Origin: Saprospiraceae bacterium
Lineage (GTDB): Bacteria; Bacteroidota; Bacteroidia; Chitinophagales; Saprospiraceae
Length of the DNA stretch: 50,107 bases
Direction: 5' to 3'
NCBI GenBank assembly: GCA_020436935.1
Contig: JAGQWX010000037.1
Location: 1 to 50,107, forward strand
The position numbers and the translations under genes were made by a program. Positions within the stretch are counted from its first letter, which is position 1; every line of letters begins with the position of its first letter. Below, piece by piece: positions 17,409 through 27,395 of this stretch. The notes under the pieces are model-generated. The model was not told where the DNA came from, did not search any database, and worked only from the letters and a program-made list of their open reading frames with translations.

Positions 17409-18310
17409 TGGTTTACAAATTTTAATTGTTCGTTTTTATCCCAAATGCCCCAATAAGCACCCACCTCTCCTTCATCACCAACCTTCCATGATTCGTCAAA
17501 AGAAGCGAAGTAAAACATGTTTATGTCTGCGTCGGAAGCCCATTGTTGTGCATTGATGAAGTAGTTGAGTGCATTTTCTTCTGAGGGCTTTGCACCTTTG
17601 AGTGGTTCACCTTTACTTGGCCATCCTGTCTCAGTAATCAGGACTTGTTTTCCTCCGGCGGCCGCCAGAGCCTCATTGTACATTTTTTTCAAATAAACCA
17701 GTGAATCTTCTATGGGACATCCTTCCCAAAATGGATAACAATTGGCCAGCACTATGTCACAAAGCGCTGTAATTTGGGGTCTTTTGCCAAATTCATAATA
17801 GGCGTCGACATAACCTACAGGGATATCTTTTACTTCTTGTTTTACATACCTGATGTAGTCCAAAAGTTCATCTTCTGTTAGATCTCCACGATACAAGACC
17901 TCATTACCGACAGCAGCTATATCGACAAGCCCTTCTTTGCACAAGGCTATCAGTGCCTGAATCTCTTTGTCGTTATCTTCCTTGTCCTTACCCAGCCATG
18001 CTCCTACCAGGGTCTGCATACCCAATTCCTTTGCTGCTCTGGGCACATGTTCATTGCCCTCAATACAAGAAAATGAGCGCAGCCATCCGGTATATGGCCT
18101 TAACAATCCTACCCTTCTTTTTACTTGCTCATAAGTAATGACATCGCCTGGTTTTTGACCATCTTCGTATATACTGAAGCACAAACCGTGCATTCCATTA
18201 TACAGTATTTCCAGAAAAACACTTCTGCGCTCCTCCTTCGATAAGGTGGTGGCATAATTCCCGTGATTCACGTCTGATAATGCCAAAATTCTTTCTGATC
18301 GAAAAGACAT
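17405..18310 (-). CDS. GH17 family beta-1,3-glucan hydrolase
   Basis: A 301-residue GH17 enzyme, one complete domain without signal peptide. Acid/base Glu137 in AAVGNE and nucleophile Glu227 in LITETGWPS are present, and the barrel starts near GMHGLCFSIYEDGQ (39-52). It shares fold and catalytic motifs with the next gene but is clearly diverged from it, so the pair probably differ in cleavage mode or chain-length preference. It follows the symporter gene by 38 bp, and its stop overlaps the start of the second GH17, suggesting coupled translation. Confidence 0.88.
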   Translation of the reverse strand: MSFRSERILALSDVNHGNYATTLSKEERRSVFLEILYNGMHGLCFSIYEDGQKPGDVITYEQVKRRVGLLRPYTGWLRSFSCIEGNEHVPRAAKELGMQTLVGAWLGKDKEDNDKEIQALIALCKEGLVDIAAVGNEVLYRGDLTEDELLDYIRYVKQEVKDIPVGYVDAYYEFGKRPQITALCDIVLANCYPFWEGCPIEDSLVYLKKMYNEALAAAGGKQVLITETGWPSKGEPLKGAKPSEENALNYFINAQQWASDADINMFYFASFDESWKVGDEGEVGAYWGIWDKNEQLKFVNH

Positions 18311-18348
18311 GATGATATTCTATTTAAATGATAAACATAAAAATTAAA

Positions 18349-19779
18349 TTATAATTCTCCCCTCCTCCTGATCAATTCCTCTTTGATTGCATTGGCCCGT
18401 GCTTCTGTGAGGCTGTATTTCCACATGACGATAATGGCTATACCGGCAGTCACTGCAGGAATAATGATATCCGCAAGTCGGAGTTTGGTGATGGTCTCTG
18501 CAGTCTGAGTTGCTGCCGCTGAATCAAAGCCAACCAGTTTCAAAACCAGACCACCCAAGACCAATGCCAGACCTTGTCCCAACTTGACCATCCACCAGTA
18601 AATTGCCCCAAAAGTACCTTCTTTCCTGGGCATGCCGTTGTTGAGTTCATCGAGATCGCATACATCGGCGGTCATTGACATCATCAGGGTAAAAAGACCA
18701 CCAAGACCAAAAGCTATCAACGGAATGGGCATAAACATCATCCATGGATTATCGGTATTGAATCCCCACCACTTAAGAATATACCCAACGATCGAAAGTA
18801 CCGTAGAAATGATGAATGCCTTGCGCTTACCAAACTTATTCGCGAGCATAGTGATGATGGGAATGACCAGAAAAGCAGTAGCTACAGCGGTTATGGTAGA
18901 AAACCATGCGGGCCAGTTGCCGGCATCTCCATAATTGCCCTGGAATAGATAAAACACAATGATAAAGTAGCTGAACGACGATACCATCTGAAATCCATTG
19001 AAGACCAGAAAGGTGGCAGCACACAACTTAAGGAAAGGTTTGTTGTTTGCTATCAATTTCATGTTTCTGAAGAGACTTTTCAAATTATTGAAAAGACTTT
19101 TTAAGGATATCTTATCTCTGTTTTGGAGATTTGCCTGGTCAATTTCTTTACACAGTATTGCTGGTAAAATACCCAGTAACATACAGGCTACACCGACATA
19201 GATCGATAAGGTCCTTACCCCTTCTGCCTGGGTATCGAATAAATCAGGATTGGCTATCAATACCCAAAACCACGGCACAATCATCCATGCGAACTGACTG
19301 ATGGTTTGTGAAAAGCCCATCAACCTCGTCCGTTCATTGTAGTCAAATGTCATTTCATATCCAAGGCCAATCAGTGGCGTGGAAAAGATGGTATTCCCTG
19401 TCAGGAAGATGAGAGAAAATATTAGAAAATACCAGAAATTGTACACCTGGGAGTTGGCAGCATCCATTTGCCAAAGCAATGCAAAAAACAATCCGCTCAA
19501 TATTGCACCAAGAAAAATGTACGGCTTTCTCCTGCCCCATCTGGAAGTGGTGTTGTCAGACACATAACCCATTATAGGGTCAGTAATGGCATCATAAAAT
19601 CTTGGAAGCCCGCCCAATAATCCCGCAAGAAATGGATCCATCCCAAATGCAGTGAGCAAAAAGAATGAAAAGACTCCAAGAGATCCGGGCAATAAATTGT
19701 TGACCAAATGACCCGCACCAAATGCAAGTTTCTGAGGAATTGGAACCCTGTCCCTGGCTGCTGTTTGAGTTTTAGACAT
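18349..19779 (-). CDS. GPH-family (MelB-like) sugar:cation symporter
   Basis: A 476-residue, roughly 12-TM inner-membrane transporter of the glycoside-pentoside-hexuronide:cation symporter group in the major facilitator superfamily. Signature residues include DAITDPIMGYVSDNT, SRWGRRKPY and a GYEMTFDYNERTRLMGFSQ loop. The start is set at MSKTQ (19779), because a longer frame to 19941 overlaps the GH30 C-terminus and has no transporter character. It should carry beta-glucan oligosaccharides, or glucose/laminaribiose, into the cytoplasm, where the phosphorylase and GH17 enzymes (all without signal peptides) act. Starts 10 bp after the GH30 stop. Confidence 0.87.
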   Translation of the reverse strand: MSKTQTAARDRVPIPQKLAFGAGHLVNNLLPGSLGVFSFFLLTAFGMDPFLAGLLGGLPRFYDAITDPIMGYVSDNTTSRWGRRKPYIFLGAILSGLFFALLWQMDAANSQVYNFWYFLIFSLIFLTGNTIFSTPLIGLGYEMTFDYNERTRLMGFSQTISQFAWMIVPWFWVLIANPDLFDTQAEGVRTLSIYVGVACMLLGILPAILCKEIDQANLQNRDKISLKSLFNNLKSLFRNMKLIANNKPFLKLCAATFLVFNGFQMVSSFSYFIIVFYLFQGNYGDAGNWPAWFSTITAVATAFLVIPIITMLANKFGKRKAFIISTVLSIVGYILKWWGFNTDNPWMMFMPIPLIAFGLGGLFTLMMSMTADVCDLDELNNGMPRKEGTFGAIYWWMVKLGQGLALVLGGLVLKLVGFDSAAATQTAETITKLRLADIIIPAVTAGIAIIVMWKYSLTEARANAIKEELIRRRGEL

Positions 19780-19789
19780 TTTGAATCTT

Positions 19790-21283
19790 TTAATTTGTAA
19801 ATAAAAGTGTTTGCAAAGCTCTGGCCCGGATGTGCGTATGGAACATCTGACCGTTTTGGTGGATGATAAAATCTTTGGGGGTTTCTTGAGGGTTGAAGAG
19901 CACAAGTGCAATGGTCTTATCGGGATTTTCGGCGGCCACAAGCATCACTTCCTTATCGTCAGTATTGCTTTCTATGATGGTGGCACCCGGTCTGATGAAT
20001 CTGCTGAAGTGCATCATCGTGTAATACAGCGGTGTAAAATAAATTTCATCCTTCTCCGGATCAACTATGACCGGTGCAACGCACCAATTCTTAAACCAAT
20101 TGGGGCCACCCTGTCTGTCCAGCACCATATTCCAGTCTATCCAACCGTCTACTCCATTGTTGAGACAGCCGATGATGTCTCTTGCATAGCGATACACCGG
20201 CTCATATTTGGGGTGCAGGTATTTTTTATCTTCAGGAGCCCAGTCCCAGCCCCAATCAGTGGCCTCGGCTCTCCAGTACCACTCGTCGTCTTGCCAATGA
20301 GGCACTTCGGCATCAATACACGCTTCTGTCTGAAGCAGGTGCTTATCCGGCGCTTTTTGCTTCGCATATTTCAATGCTTCGGGGAAGACTTCATAGGTAC
20401 TTTCATACCAATGTATGGCTGTTCCATCATAATATTTTGAGGATTGTTCATCTTCATACATGGCGTCCACCCATTCTTTCAGATCTGCTCTGTTCTGATC
20501 GTATCCCAGAATTTTTACATGATCATATCCATCCTTTTCCATTTGAGGCCCCAGGTGTTTCAAGACAAAGTCATTCATTTCGCCAGGGGTAAAATGCATA
20601 CTCTCCCAATTGTTGCCATTGCCAAGTGGTTCGTTTTCAACGGTAACACCCCAAATATCGATACCTTCCTTTTGGTATGCCTGTATGTATTTAGAAAAAT
20701 AAAGTGCCCAGACATCATAGTACTGAGGGAGTAATTTGCCGCCCACCCAATCTTTGTTGTCTTTCATCCATGGAGGTGCCGTCCAGGGGGAGGATAAAAT
20801 CTTAAAACCTTCTTTTGATACTTCCTGTGCCTTTTTTAGCATAGGAATGATGTCTTCTCTGTCTCTTGAAACATCAAAGTTTTCCAACAACAGATCATTG
20901 GGGTCCATCGCATAGGCATACTGGTGGGTAGAAAAGTCACACGAATTGATGTGGGTTCTGACCATAGAATATCGAGCACCCTGCTCACCAAAATAAGCCT
21001 GCAGGATTGTATCCCGATTTCTCTCCCCCATGTTTTTCAGCAACCATGCGGTACTTTGCGTAATAGCGCCACCAAATCCTGTAACGATTTGATTTTTGTG
21101 CTGTGGGTTTATTTGAATGTTTGATGGATTAGATCCTCCGGAAGATGGTTCTATTGTTTGCATAGGGTGCTCACCTGCAGCAGTTTCATAAATGCTTAAT
21201 CCCTTGTTTTCATGTTTATTTGTACAACTCATGATCATGAGAATTGCAATTGATACTGACCATATTTTAATTGGAATGATCAT
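19790..21283 (-). CDS. GH30 beta-glucosidase/beta-1,6-glucanase lipoprotein
   Basis: A 497-residue glycoside hydrolase of family 30 (glucosylceramidase-like). A lipoprotein signal ends at Cys20 (LMIMSC), and the following TNKHENK is not acid-rich, so a periplasm-facing anchor is more likely than surface export. Acid/base Glu218 in VTVENEP and nucleophile Glu320 in LLQTEAC are seen, and the C-terminal ~60 residues form the side beta-sandwich. In laminarin loci GH30 enzymes remove beta-1,6 branches, which fits here. Starts 2 bp after the phosphorylase stop, so co-transcription is near certain. Confidence 0.86.
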   Translation of the reverse strand: MIIPIKIWSVSIAILMIMSCTNKHENKGLSIYETAAGEHPMQTIEPSSGGSNPSNIQINPQHKNQIVTGFGGAITQSTAWLLKNMGERNRDTILQAYFGEQGARYSMVRTHINSCDFSTHQYAYAMDPNDLLLENFDVSRDREDIIPMLKKAQEVSKEGFKILSSPWTAPPWMKDNKDWVGGKLLPQYYDVWALYFSKYIQAYQKEGIDIWGVTVENEPLGNGNNWESMHFTPGEMNDFVLKHLGPQMEKDGYDHVKILGYDQNRADLKEWVDAMYEDEQSSKYYDGTAIHWYESTYEVFPEALKYAKQKAPDKHLLQTEACIDAEVPHWQDDEWYWRAEATDWGWDWAPEDKKYLHPKYEPVYRYARDIIGCLNNGVDGWIDWNMVLDRQGGPNWFKNWCVAPVIVDPEKDEIYFTPLYYTMMHFSRFIRPGATIIESNTDDKEVMLVAAENPDKTIALVLFNPQETPKDFIIHQNGQMFHTHIRARALQTLLFTN

Positions 21284-21285
21284 GT

Positions 21286-24200
21286 TCAGTTGTGAAGTAA
21301 TTGTTGTGTTGGAATACTGACTACCAGTTTTTCCAGCATATTGGATCTACCAAACAAAGCGTGGGTCTCTTCCAGGGTCAGTTTGCATCCATCCCGCTGA
21401 ACGACGTTCCCATTGCTGTTATGTAAACTGATGCTGCTGTTTTCAGCGATCGCATATATGATGGGGACCTGGCAATAGGTAAAAGCCAAAGCACCTGCCG
21501 GTATTTGAATGCTGGATTGCTCCCCGTTCATGTTATAGTATTTCAATTCCCCGGCTTCGGGAATGAATTCACTTTTCTTGAGCATAAATGGCTCAAATCT
21601 TACTATTCCACTCTCTACGATTACTCCCAATTCTCCCCACCTGCATATGATGTCTTCTTTCACCTGGCCTGTCATTCCAGGTTGCTGAGCCCCTTTGGTA
21701 AGCGGAGTATGCGAATAAGGATCAGTTGGAAAGGCACCGTACAAGTCTGGAGATTTGTGGATACCGAGCCCCTTACAAATTTCATAATAGTGGTCAACCA
21801 ACTGCAGGAAAACGGGCGATCTTCCCGCATCAGCATAGGCTTTGCAGCACAATTCATTGACGGCCAGCCTAAGTTTGCTCACCATGTGCCAGTAGATCGA
21901 ACCCAGGCCTTCATATCCGTAAAAGGTACCGCTGCGTCCGGTGAACGACTTGTGATCAAAGACTGCTTCATAAAGCTTGATCAAAGCATTTTTTACTTTT
22001 TCCGGTAATGCCTCATGTTGGTCCAGGGCCTCCTTTAATACCCTCGCATTCGTGAATTTTCCATGAAAATGGACAATGCCTTCCCTATCTTTTTCGAGAA
22101 TCGATACTTCAACCAGAAGATTGACTTCATCTATCAGGTGATATTTTTGCAAGAGGGAGTCATCTATGCAGTTTTTGGCTAAAAAGCCATGGAGCTGCTT
22201 GTTGGGATATAAAAGATAACTGTTCTGATCAGATCGGTACAATGCGCTATTGCGCATACTCTCCAGAATTTCAACACCTTCTTCAGGTAGGCATTTTCCA
22301 CTACTTAGTGCTGCTACTTGACCCTCAAGCATTTCGGGAAGATGAGTGATAATGGCCTCATTTTGATGTAAGCTCAGGATATTATACCCATGATATAAGT
22401 CGTCGCTTCTCTTATTCTTTTGTATGGATTGATCGAAATACTTCATCCCAATTTTAACAAAGTCGCGCAACTCCTCAATAGAAATTTTTTCTTTGCTGCC
22501 GCTAAAACCATCTTGGTAAATCTTCATCCTGAATTGGCTGGCGGTGCTGCTCAATGCGTCCATCAACAATCTTCTTTCTCTTGCAAGGGTTTTTTCATCC
22601 AGTACAACCGCGTGCTCGTGCAGTATGGTACTGACGTCATGGAAAAATGAATAAAGTTCCGATGATACTTCACTTATTTCAAATGGATTTGACGCTAAAA
22701 ACTGGTCCAGAAAACCAAAAAACCGTCTGAGATAACACAGTGTTACGACAGAAGTACCGTTGCCAACCAATGCATTGTTGGCGTCATTCCACTCAGGCCG
22801 CTGCGTATTGAGCCAAATGCCCGCATCTGGAATGAAATTGGAAACTTTTGCAAGGACAGTAGCGAGGATCTTTTCTATAAATGAAACATAGACCAGGTTG
22901 TGATCATGGTATCGAAGGAAGGCTGCATCTGTACCCAAAATGCCCATCTCTTCTCTAATTTCCTTGTCCTTATGTTCGTCAAATAAAATGGTGTCTTTAG
23001 GGTTTTTGAGTATGTCCTCATAAGACCTGATTTGATAAGGGACATTGGCATAAACATAAGCCTGGTCATTGCAAAGTGAAGGCAGTAATCCTGGGAAATG
23101 TTGGTGAGAAAATTCCAGGAATTTCAACAAATAAATGATTTGATGATCACCCCAATAACCAATGTATGACCACGGATTGTCCACTTCAATGGTCTCCCAG
23201 TCAAAACCATTTTTGGTAACTCTATATGGGTTGTACCCATCAAAAGTAGTTGCATTCAAAAACTTGCTGATCATGCCTTCGATGAAGAAGGGGTAGGCAT
23301 AGGCCAAAGCTTCCCAATTCTGAAAGAGGTCCCTCCAGTTGCCTTCATAATCTAGTATTTTATTACCTGTAGTATCATCGTAAAGGTTGATCGAAAAAGA
23401 GTTCCAAGGTCTGGAAGGATCACCATGCCTTCTGCTGAATTTGAGTGGCAGATATTCTGTAGCCAGACGTGATAAGTCTTTATCTTCAGTTTCTTTCATT
23501 ATCCGTTTAAACTGAGCAAGGTTCATGAGCTCATCGAGCTGTTCAAGTCTATCCTTATTTCGGCCAAAAACTGCACTATTGGTTTGTCTGAGGTATTGGA
23601 TAAAATCGCTCCTTCCTACCTTGTAGTGGTCATCAAAAATACCACCTCTCATGATGTTGAAGAGTACATTGGAATAATGTCTGGAATCATGGAGCAAATC
23701 TGCTGTCTTCTGCCATCCGTCAGCTGCGCCTACCAGTGATGCAAGCCTTTTTGATCCCAGGTCAACATCTCCAAGAATTTTTAGATTCAAATCTGGATCT
23801 GTCAAAATTTCGTTATGGAGGCCGATGATTGCAGACTGGCTTTGGTTGACATTGGCCACCAGCATCCATTCTTTTGTTTCACCGTTGCTCAATGACACCT
23901 CAGAAACAATTAGGTAAGCGCCTTTTTCAGCCTTAACATCTTTCTCTGTGTCTGGCCAAGACCCAAGTCTGAATGATTGCAATTGATTGGATGAAAGTAA
24001 ATATGACCTGGCCTCTATTCCAAGTGCAAAAACAGTATTTGCTTTCAAAGCTTCACTGGGCTCGGCTTTATCCGTGATGATGGCGCTGAGGGCAAAAATA
24101 CCCAGGCCTGAATCCGTCAATAGCTCTGATCTTTTATATGCATCAGCAAGGTTGCTTGACTTGCTCTGAAGATCACTTCCAACACCATATGGTAAAACAT

Positions 24201-24747
24201 TTTGCAAACCATCGATTACCGACAATCGCAATACCTTGTCATTATGATTTGCGATTTTTGCTCTGCGGATGAAGCCATACTTTGCACTAAAACTCCATTC
24301 ATAACTGAAAATGAGTCCCAGATCGTCATTGATTTCTTCAAAGATGATTCTATTGCCCATCTGAGCTTTATAGAGATTCCTTTGCAGCCGATATGTCCCT
24401 TCGCTCCTCAAAGAGAAAGGCTCCCACACCATGGTTTTTTGATCCTTTTCCACTCTGATGATAGTCTTGCTTCCTGTAGATTCTGCGGATTCAGTGATCT
24501 TATCATCGGTATAATATGGAAACAGGGCATATTGGGCATTTTTTCTTCCGGCTGTCATCCCTCCATTGCTGGAAATAAACAACCAGTGGTTATCGTCGCT
24601 CACCAGGCTCATAAAAAATGGCCGCATGCGTTCAACGTGGCTTATTTTGAAAAACAAGTCTCCATGGATGTCCAACATTTCCAAACCCACCTTAAATTGG
24701 TCTGTACTGATGTCTGCATTCTTTAAACTGATCTCCGAGCTAACCAT
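21286..24747 (-). CDS. Large beta-1,3-glucan phosphorylase-like protein (GH149 candidate)
   Basis: A 1153-residue cytoplasmic protein (no signal peptide) with the plan of GH94-clan phosphorylases: N-terminal beta-sandwich (about 20-310), helical linker, alpha/alpha barrel (about 340-1000) and a C-terminal beta domain. Length, the motifs RRHGDPSRPWN (439-449), YEGNWRDLFQNWEAL (467-481), GYWGDHQIIYL (530-540, proposed catalytic Asp534) and FYGYEGLGSIYWHM, and the neighbours GH16, GH30, GH17 and a symporter all favour GH149, which cleaves beta-1,3-gluco-oligosaccharides with phosphate to glucose-1-phosphate. GH161 or another GH94-like family cannot be excluded from sequence reading alone. Starts 6 bp after the GH16 stop. 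Confidence 0.7.
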   Translation of the reverse strand: MVSSEISLKNADISTDQFKVGLEMLDIHGDLFFKISHVERMRPFFMSLVSDDNHWLFISSNGGMTAGRKNAQYALFPYYTDDKITESAESTGSKTIIRVEKDQKTMVWEPFSLRSEGTYRLQRNLYKAQMGNRIIFEEINDDLGLIFSYEWSFSAKYGFIRRAKIANHNDKVLRLSVIDGLQNVLPYGVGSDLQSKSSNLADAYKRSELLTDSGLGIFALSAIITDKAEPSEALKANTVFALGIEARSYLLSSNQLQSFRLGSWPDTEKDVKAEKGAYLIVSEVSLSNGETKEWMLVANVNQSQSAIIGLHNEILTDPDLNLKILGDVDLGSKRLASLVGAADGWQKTADLLHDSRHYSNVLFNIMRGGIFDDHYKVGRSDFIQYLRQTNSAVFGRNKDRLEQLDELMNLAQFKRIMKETEDKDLSRLATEYLPLKFSRRHGDPSRPWNSFSINLYDDTTGNKILDYEGNWRDLFQNWEALAYAYPFFIEGMISKFLNATTFDGYNPYRVTKNGFDWETIEVDNPWSYIGYWGDHQIIYLLKFLEFSHQHFPGLLPSLCNDQAYVYANVPYQIRSYEDILKNPKDTILFDEHKDKEIREEMGILGTDAAFLRYHDHNLVYVSFIEKILATVLAKVSNFIPDAGIWLNTQRPEWNDANNALVGNGTSVVTLCYLRRFFGFLDQFLASNPFEISEVSSELYSFFHDVSTILHEHAVVLDEKTLARERRLLMDALSSTASQFRMKIYQDGFSGSKEKISIEELRDFVKIGMKYFDQSIQKNKRSDDLYHGYNILSLHQNEAIITHLPEMLEGQVAALSSGKCLPEEGVEILESMRNSALYRSDQNSYLLYPNKQLHGFLAKNCIDDSLLQKYHLIDEVNLLVEVSILEKDREGIVHFHGKFTNARVLKEALDQHEALPEKVKNALIKLYEAVFDHKSFTGRSGTFYGYEGLGSIYWHMVSKLRLAVNELCCKAYADAGRSPVFLQLVDHYYEICKGLGIHKSPDLYGAFPTDPYSHTPLTKGAQQPGMTGQVKEDIICRWGELGVIVESGIVRFEPFMLKKSEFIPEAGELKYYNMNGEQSSIQIPAGALAFTYCQVPIIYAIAENSSISLHNSNGNVVQRDGCKLTLEETHALFGRSNMLEKLVVSIPTQQLLHN

Positions 24748-24753
24748 GATACC

Positions 24754-25581
24754 TTATTTTATTTCACGATAAGCTTTGACATAATCTATGGACATAGACT
24801 GTGGAAAGGGGGTCTGCGGAGTAGGAAATCCGACATAGTTTCCACCTACAGCAACATTGAGCAATATAAAAAACGGGCGGTTGAACACCCATTCTCCACT
24901 TACATCTTCAGGTGTAATCCGGTGGTATAAGGTATTGTCTACAAAAAAATCCAGATAGTCTTCACCCCACTCTACAGCAAAAACGTGGAAATCATTGTCA
25001 AATCTGTCATTTACAAATCCAAAGGTTTTGGTGACCGAAGCACCGCCGGAATACCCGGGTCCGTGGACTGTACCATTGATTACGTTGGGCTCCTGGCCAC
25101 GCAATTCCATGATGTCGATCTCTCCGCACTGAGGCCATTCTACTTCATCGATATTGTCTCCAAGCATCCAGAAGGCCGGCCATATACCCGGACCATATGG
25201 GGTCTTGATCCTGGCTTCGATCCTGCCATATGCATGGGCAAACAAGTCCTGAGTCTTGATCCTTGCTGATGTAAAATTGCTTCCTGCAAAAGCTTCACTT
25301 CTCGCAGTAATCAACAGATGACCATTGCCATCCATACCAACGTTTTCCGGCCTGTTGGTATAATATTGGAATTCACCATTGCCCCAGCCATTGATGCCCG
25401 TCCCGAGATCAAACTTCCATTTACCCGCATCTGGTGCAGCATTCTTCGGACCTTCAAAATCATCGGACCAAACCAATTCGTACTTTCTGCCTGGAAGCTC
25501 CTGGACTTCATCTACTTCACATTGAGTCATAAGCACAATTGTTATTGAGACAATCAAATACATATATATTTTGATATTCAT
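24754..25581 (-). CDS. GH16 endo-beta-1,3-glucanase (laminarinase) lipoprotein
   Basis: A 275-residue GH16 beta-jelly-roll enzyme. The catalytic motif GEIDIMELRG places nucleophile Glu154, Asp156 and acid/base Glu159. The extra Met inside EIDIME is the laminarinase type, distinct from the EIDIE form. Substrate-cleft aromatics include WPAFWML and WPQCGE. A lipoprotein signal ends at Cys21, followed by EVDEVQE, an acidic stretch like Bacteroidota lipoprotein export signals, so exposure at the cell surface is likely. It would cut laminarin-type glucan to oligosaccharides. Follows the binding protein by 11 bp. Confidence 0.9.
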   Translation of the reverse strand: MNIKIYMYLIVSITIVLMTQCEVDEVQELPGRKYELVWSDDFEGPKNAAPDAGKWKFDLGTGINGWGNGEFQYYTNRPENVGMDGNGHLLITARSEAFAGSNFTSARIKTQDLFAHAYGRIEARIKTPYGPGIWPAFWMLGDNIDEVEWPQCGEIDIMELRGQEPNVINGTVHGPGYSGGASVTKTFGFVNDRFDNDFHVFAVEWGEDYLDFFVDNTLYHRITPEDVSGEWVFNRPFFILLNVAVGGNYVGFPTPQTPFPQSMSIDYVKAYREIK

Positions 25582-25592
25582 AATATTAAATT

Positions 25593-27380
25593 TTATTTAT
25601 GGAAATAGACGTTATCTACATAGACGGTTGCAGCTCCCGTTGGCTGGCCAACCAAAATATATTGAGACATGTGGCCTTTAGAAGTCAGGCCGACAAAATC
25701 TGCTAAAGGTATATCCAGACTTACCCAGCTGCTTTTTGCAGGCATGGTAAAATTGACCTGGTGTTCTTTGTCATCACCTCCACCGAATGCTCCGTCGGGA
25801 CCAAAATCAACGAGTTTGATGGCAAACAATTCAAAATTGGGAGACCACACATCGATGTGAAAATGCGTCATTTCGCTGGCATTGATTTGATTGGCGACAG
25901 TTTCAATGCCCACGAAATCGAGTTCAGTATACTTCTTTACAGCATTACCGGCTACACTTACGTCTTCCAGCTTGGCCGATGACCAATCGGTGCGCCAGGT
26001 ATCTACCTTGGCATTGGTATAAGCATCACTAAACAGGGATATTACAGAAGAGGCAGGCAAAGTTGGTGTTGGTGCTGCAACAGTTGGTGTCGTACCTCCG
26101 GCACTTGCCTTCTTATAAAAATAGATATTGTCTAAATAAATCGTACCGTTACCATCAAACTTGAATTGTATAACGTCTTTGAGATCTACCCCATCAAAAG
26201 CAGACAGCGGAATGTCGATGCTCTTCCATCCGGAGGTCGGAACATCAAGGGCGAATGCTTTCTCTTTCGGTCCTGGAGAAATCAGAAAAACATTGAGCGC
26301 TGTTGCGTTGGCGGTCCAATAATCCAGGTGCAAAAACTCCATGGAGGTCACATCGGTACTGCTACCCAGTTGAATGCCCTGATAATTCAAACCTTCTAAT
26401 TTAAGGGTATTGCTCCCGGCAATAGACAACTGGCTTACCAGTGTAGCTTGTCCCCAATTGGGATTGAAATCTGTGCCTGGAATATTGGTATATACGTCGC
26501 TGAATACCGATATTACATTGGCCGGTGCAGCTGTGGGCGTTGGTGCTGCTACCAAAGGAGCTCCGCTGCCTCCTCCCTTTTTGTAAAAGTAAATATTGTC
26601 CAGAAAGATCGTGCCATTGCCGTCAAACTTAAACTGGATGACATTTTTTAAATCAACGTCTTTGAATGTTGAAAGTGGAATATCAATGCTATTCCATCCC
26701 ATGGTGGGTACTTCCAATGCAAATGCCGTCTCTTTCGGGCCGGGAGAAATCAGAAATACATTGAGTGCTGTCGAAGATGAGGACCAATAATCCAGGTGCA
26801 AAAACTCCATTTCAGAAACATCGGTATTGTTGCCAAGCTGTGTGCCCTGGTAATTGAGTCCGGCATATTTTAAGACTTTATTGCCGTCAATGTCAATCTG
26901 ACTTACCACTGTGCCCTGGCCCCAGTTTGGATTAAAATCGGTTCCAGGTAAATTGGTATAAGCGTCGCTGAAAACAGAAATGACATTGGAAGCCGGGGCC
27001 GTTGGAGTAGGAGCAGCCACCGTTGGATCCGTGATTCCTCCTGTATTGCCACCATCGTAGAAGTAAATATTATCAGCAAAAACATTCGGAATATCTCCAG
27101 ACAATACAATCTGTGCCAGATGACTTCGTGATCTGAGTCCAGCAAATGAGGACAAAGGCAGGTCAAGGCTGATCCAATTTTCCTTTGCCAACATCGAGGA
27201 AGGAATGGTCAACTCATGTGAGGAGTTGTCACTACCTTCAAACGAACCATCAGCACCAATATCTACGAGCAGGACTTTAAATACTGATGCTGCTGTTACA
27301 TTGTCGGGAGTCCAAATGTCCATATGGAGGTGAGTCATTTCGGTGGCATTGATGGTGGGTGCTGTAAATTGAATGCCCAC
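25593..27380 (-). pseudogene. Downstream part of glycan-binding lipoprotein, after an in-frame TAA
   Basis: This 595-codon frame continues the preceding gene in the same reading frame; only the TAA at 27396-27398 separates them. It holds the end of module 1 and three more modules of about 140 residues, each starting VISxFSDAYTN, ending with a VDNIYFYK-type strand, and joined by AAPTPT linkers. Modules 2 and 3 are nearly identical; module 4 is closest to module 1. They look like beta-sandwich carbohydrate-binding modules, not assignable to a CBM family. The only nearby start is GTG at 27378-27380, inside module 1 with no signal peptide, so independent expression would yield an unexported protein. 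Likely part of one ~947-residue protein. Confidence 0.7.
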
Positions 27381-27395
27381 AAAGTTGAGTTGTGA

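Noticed and set aside
19780-19941. N-terminal extension of the symporter
   Set aside because: It overlaps the GH30 C-terminus and has no TM or family character; the MSKTQ start precedes the first TM helix directly.
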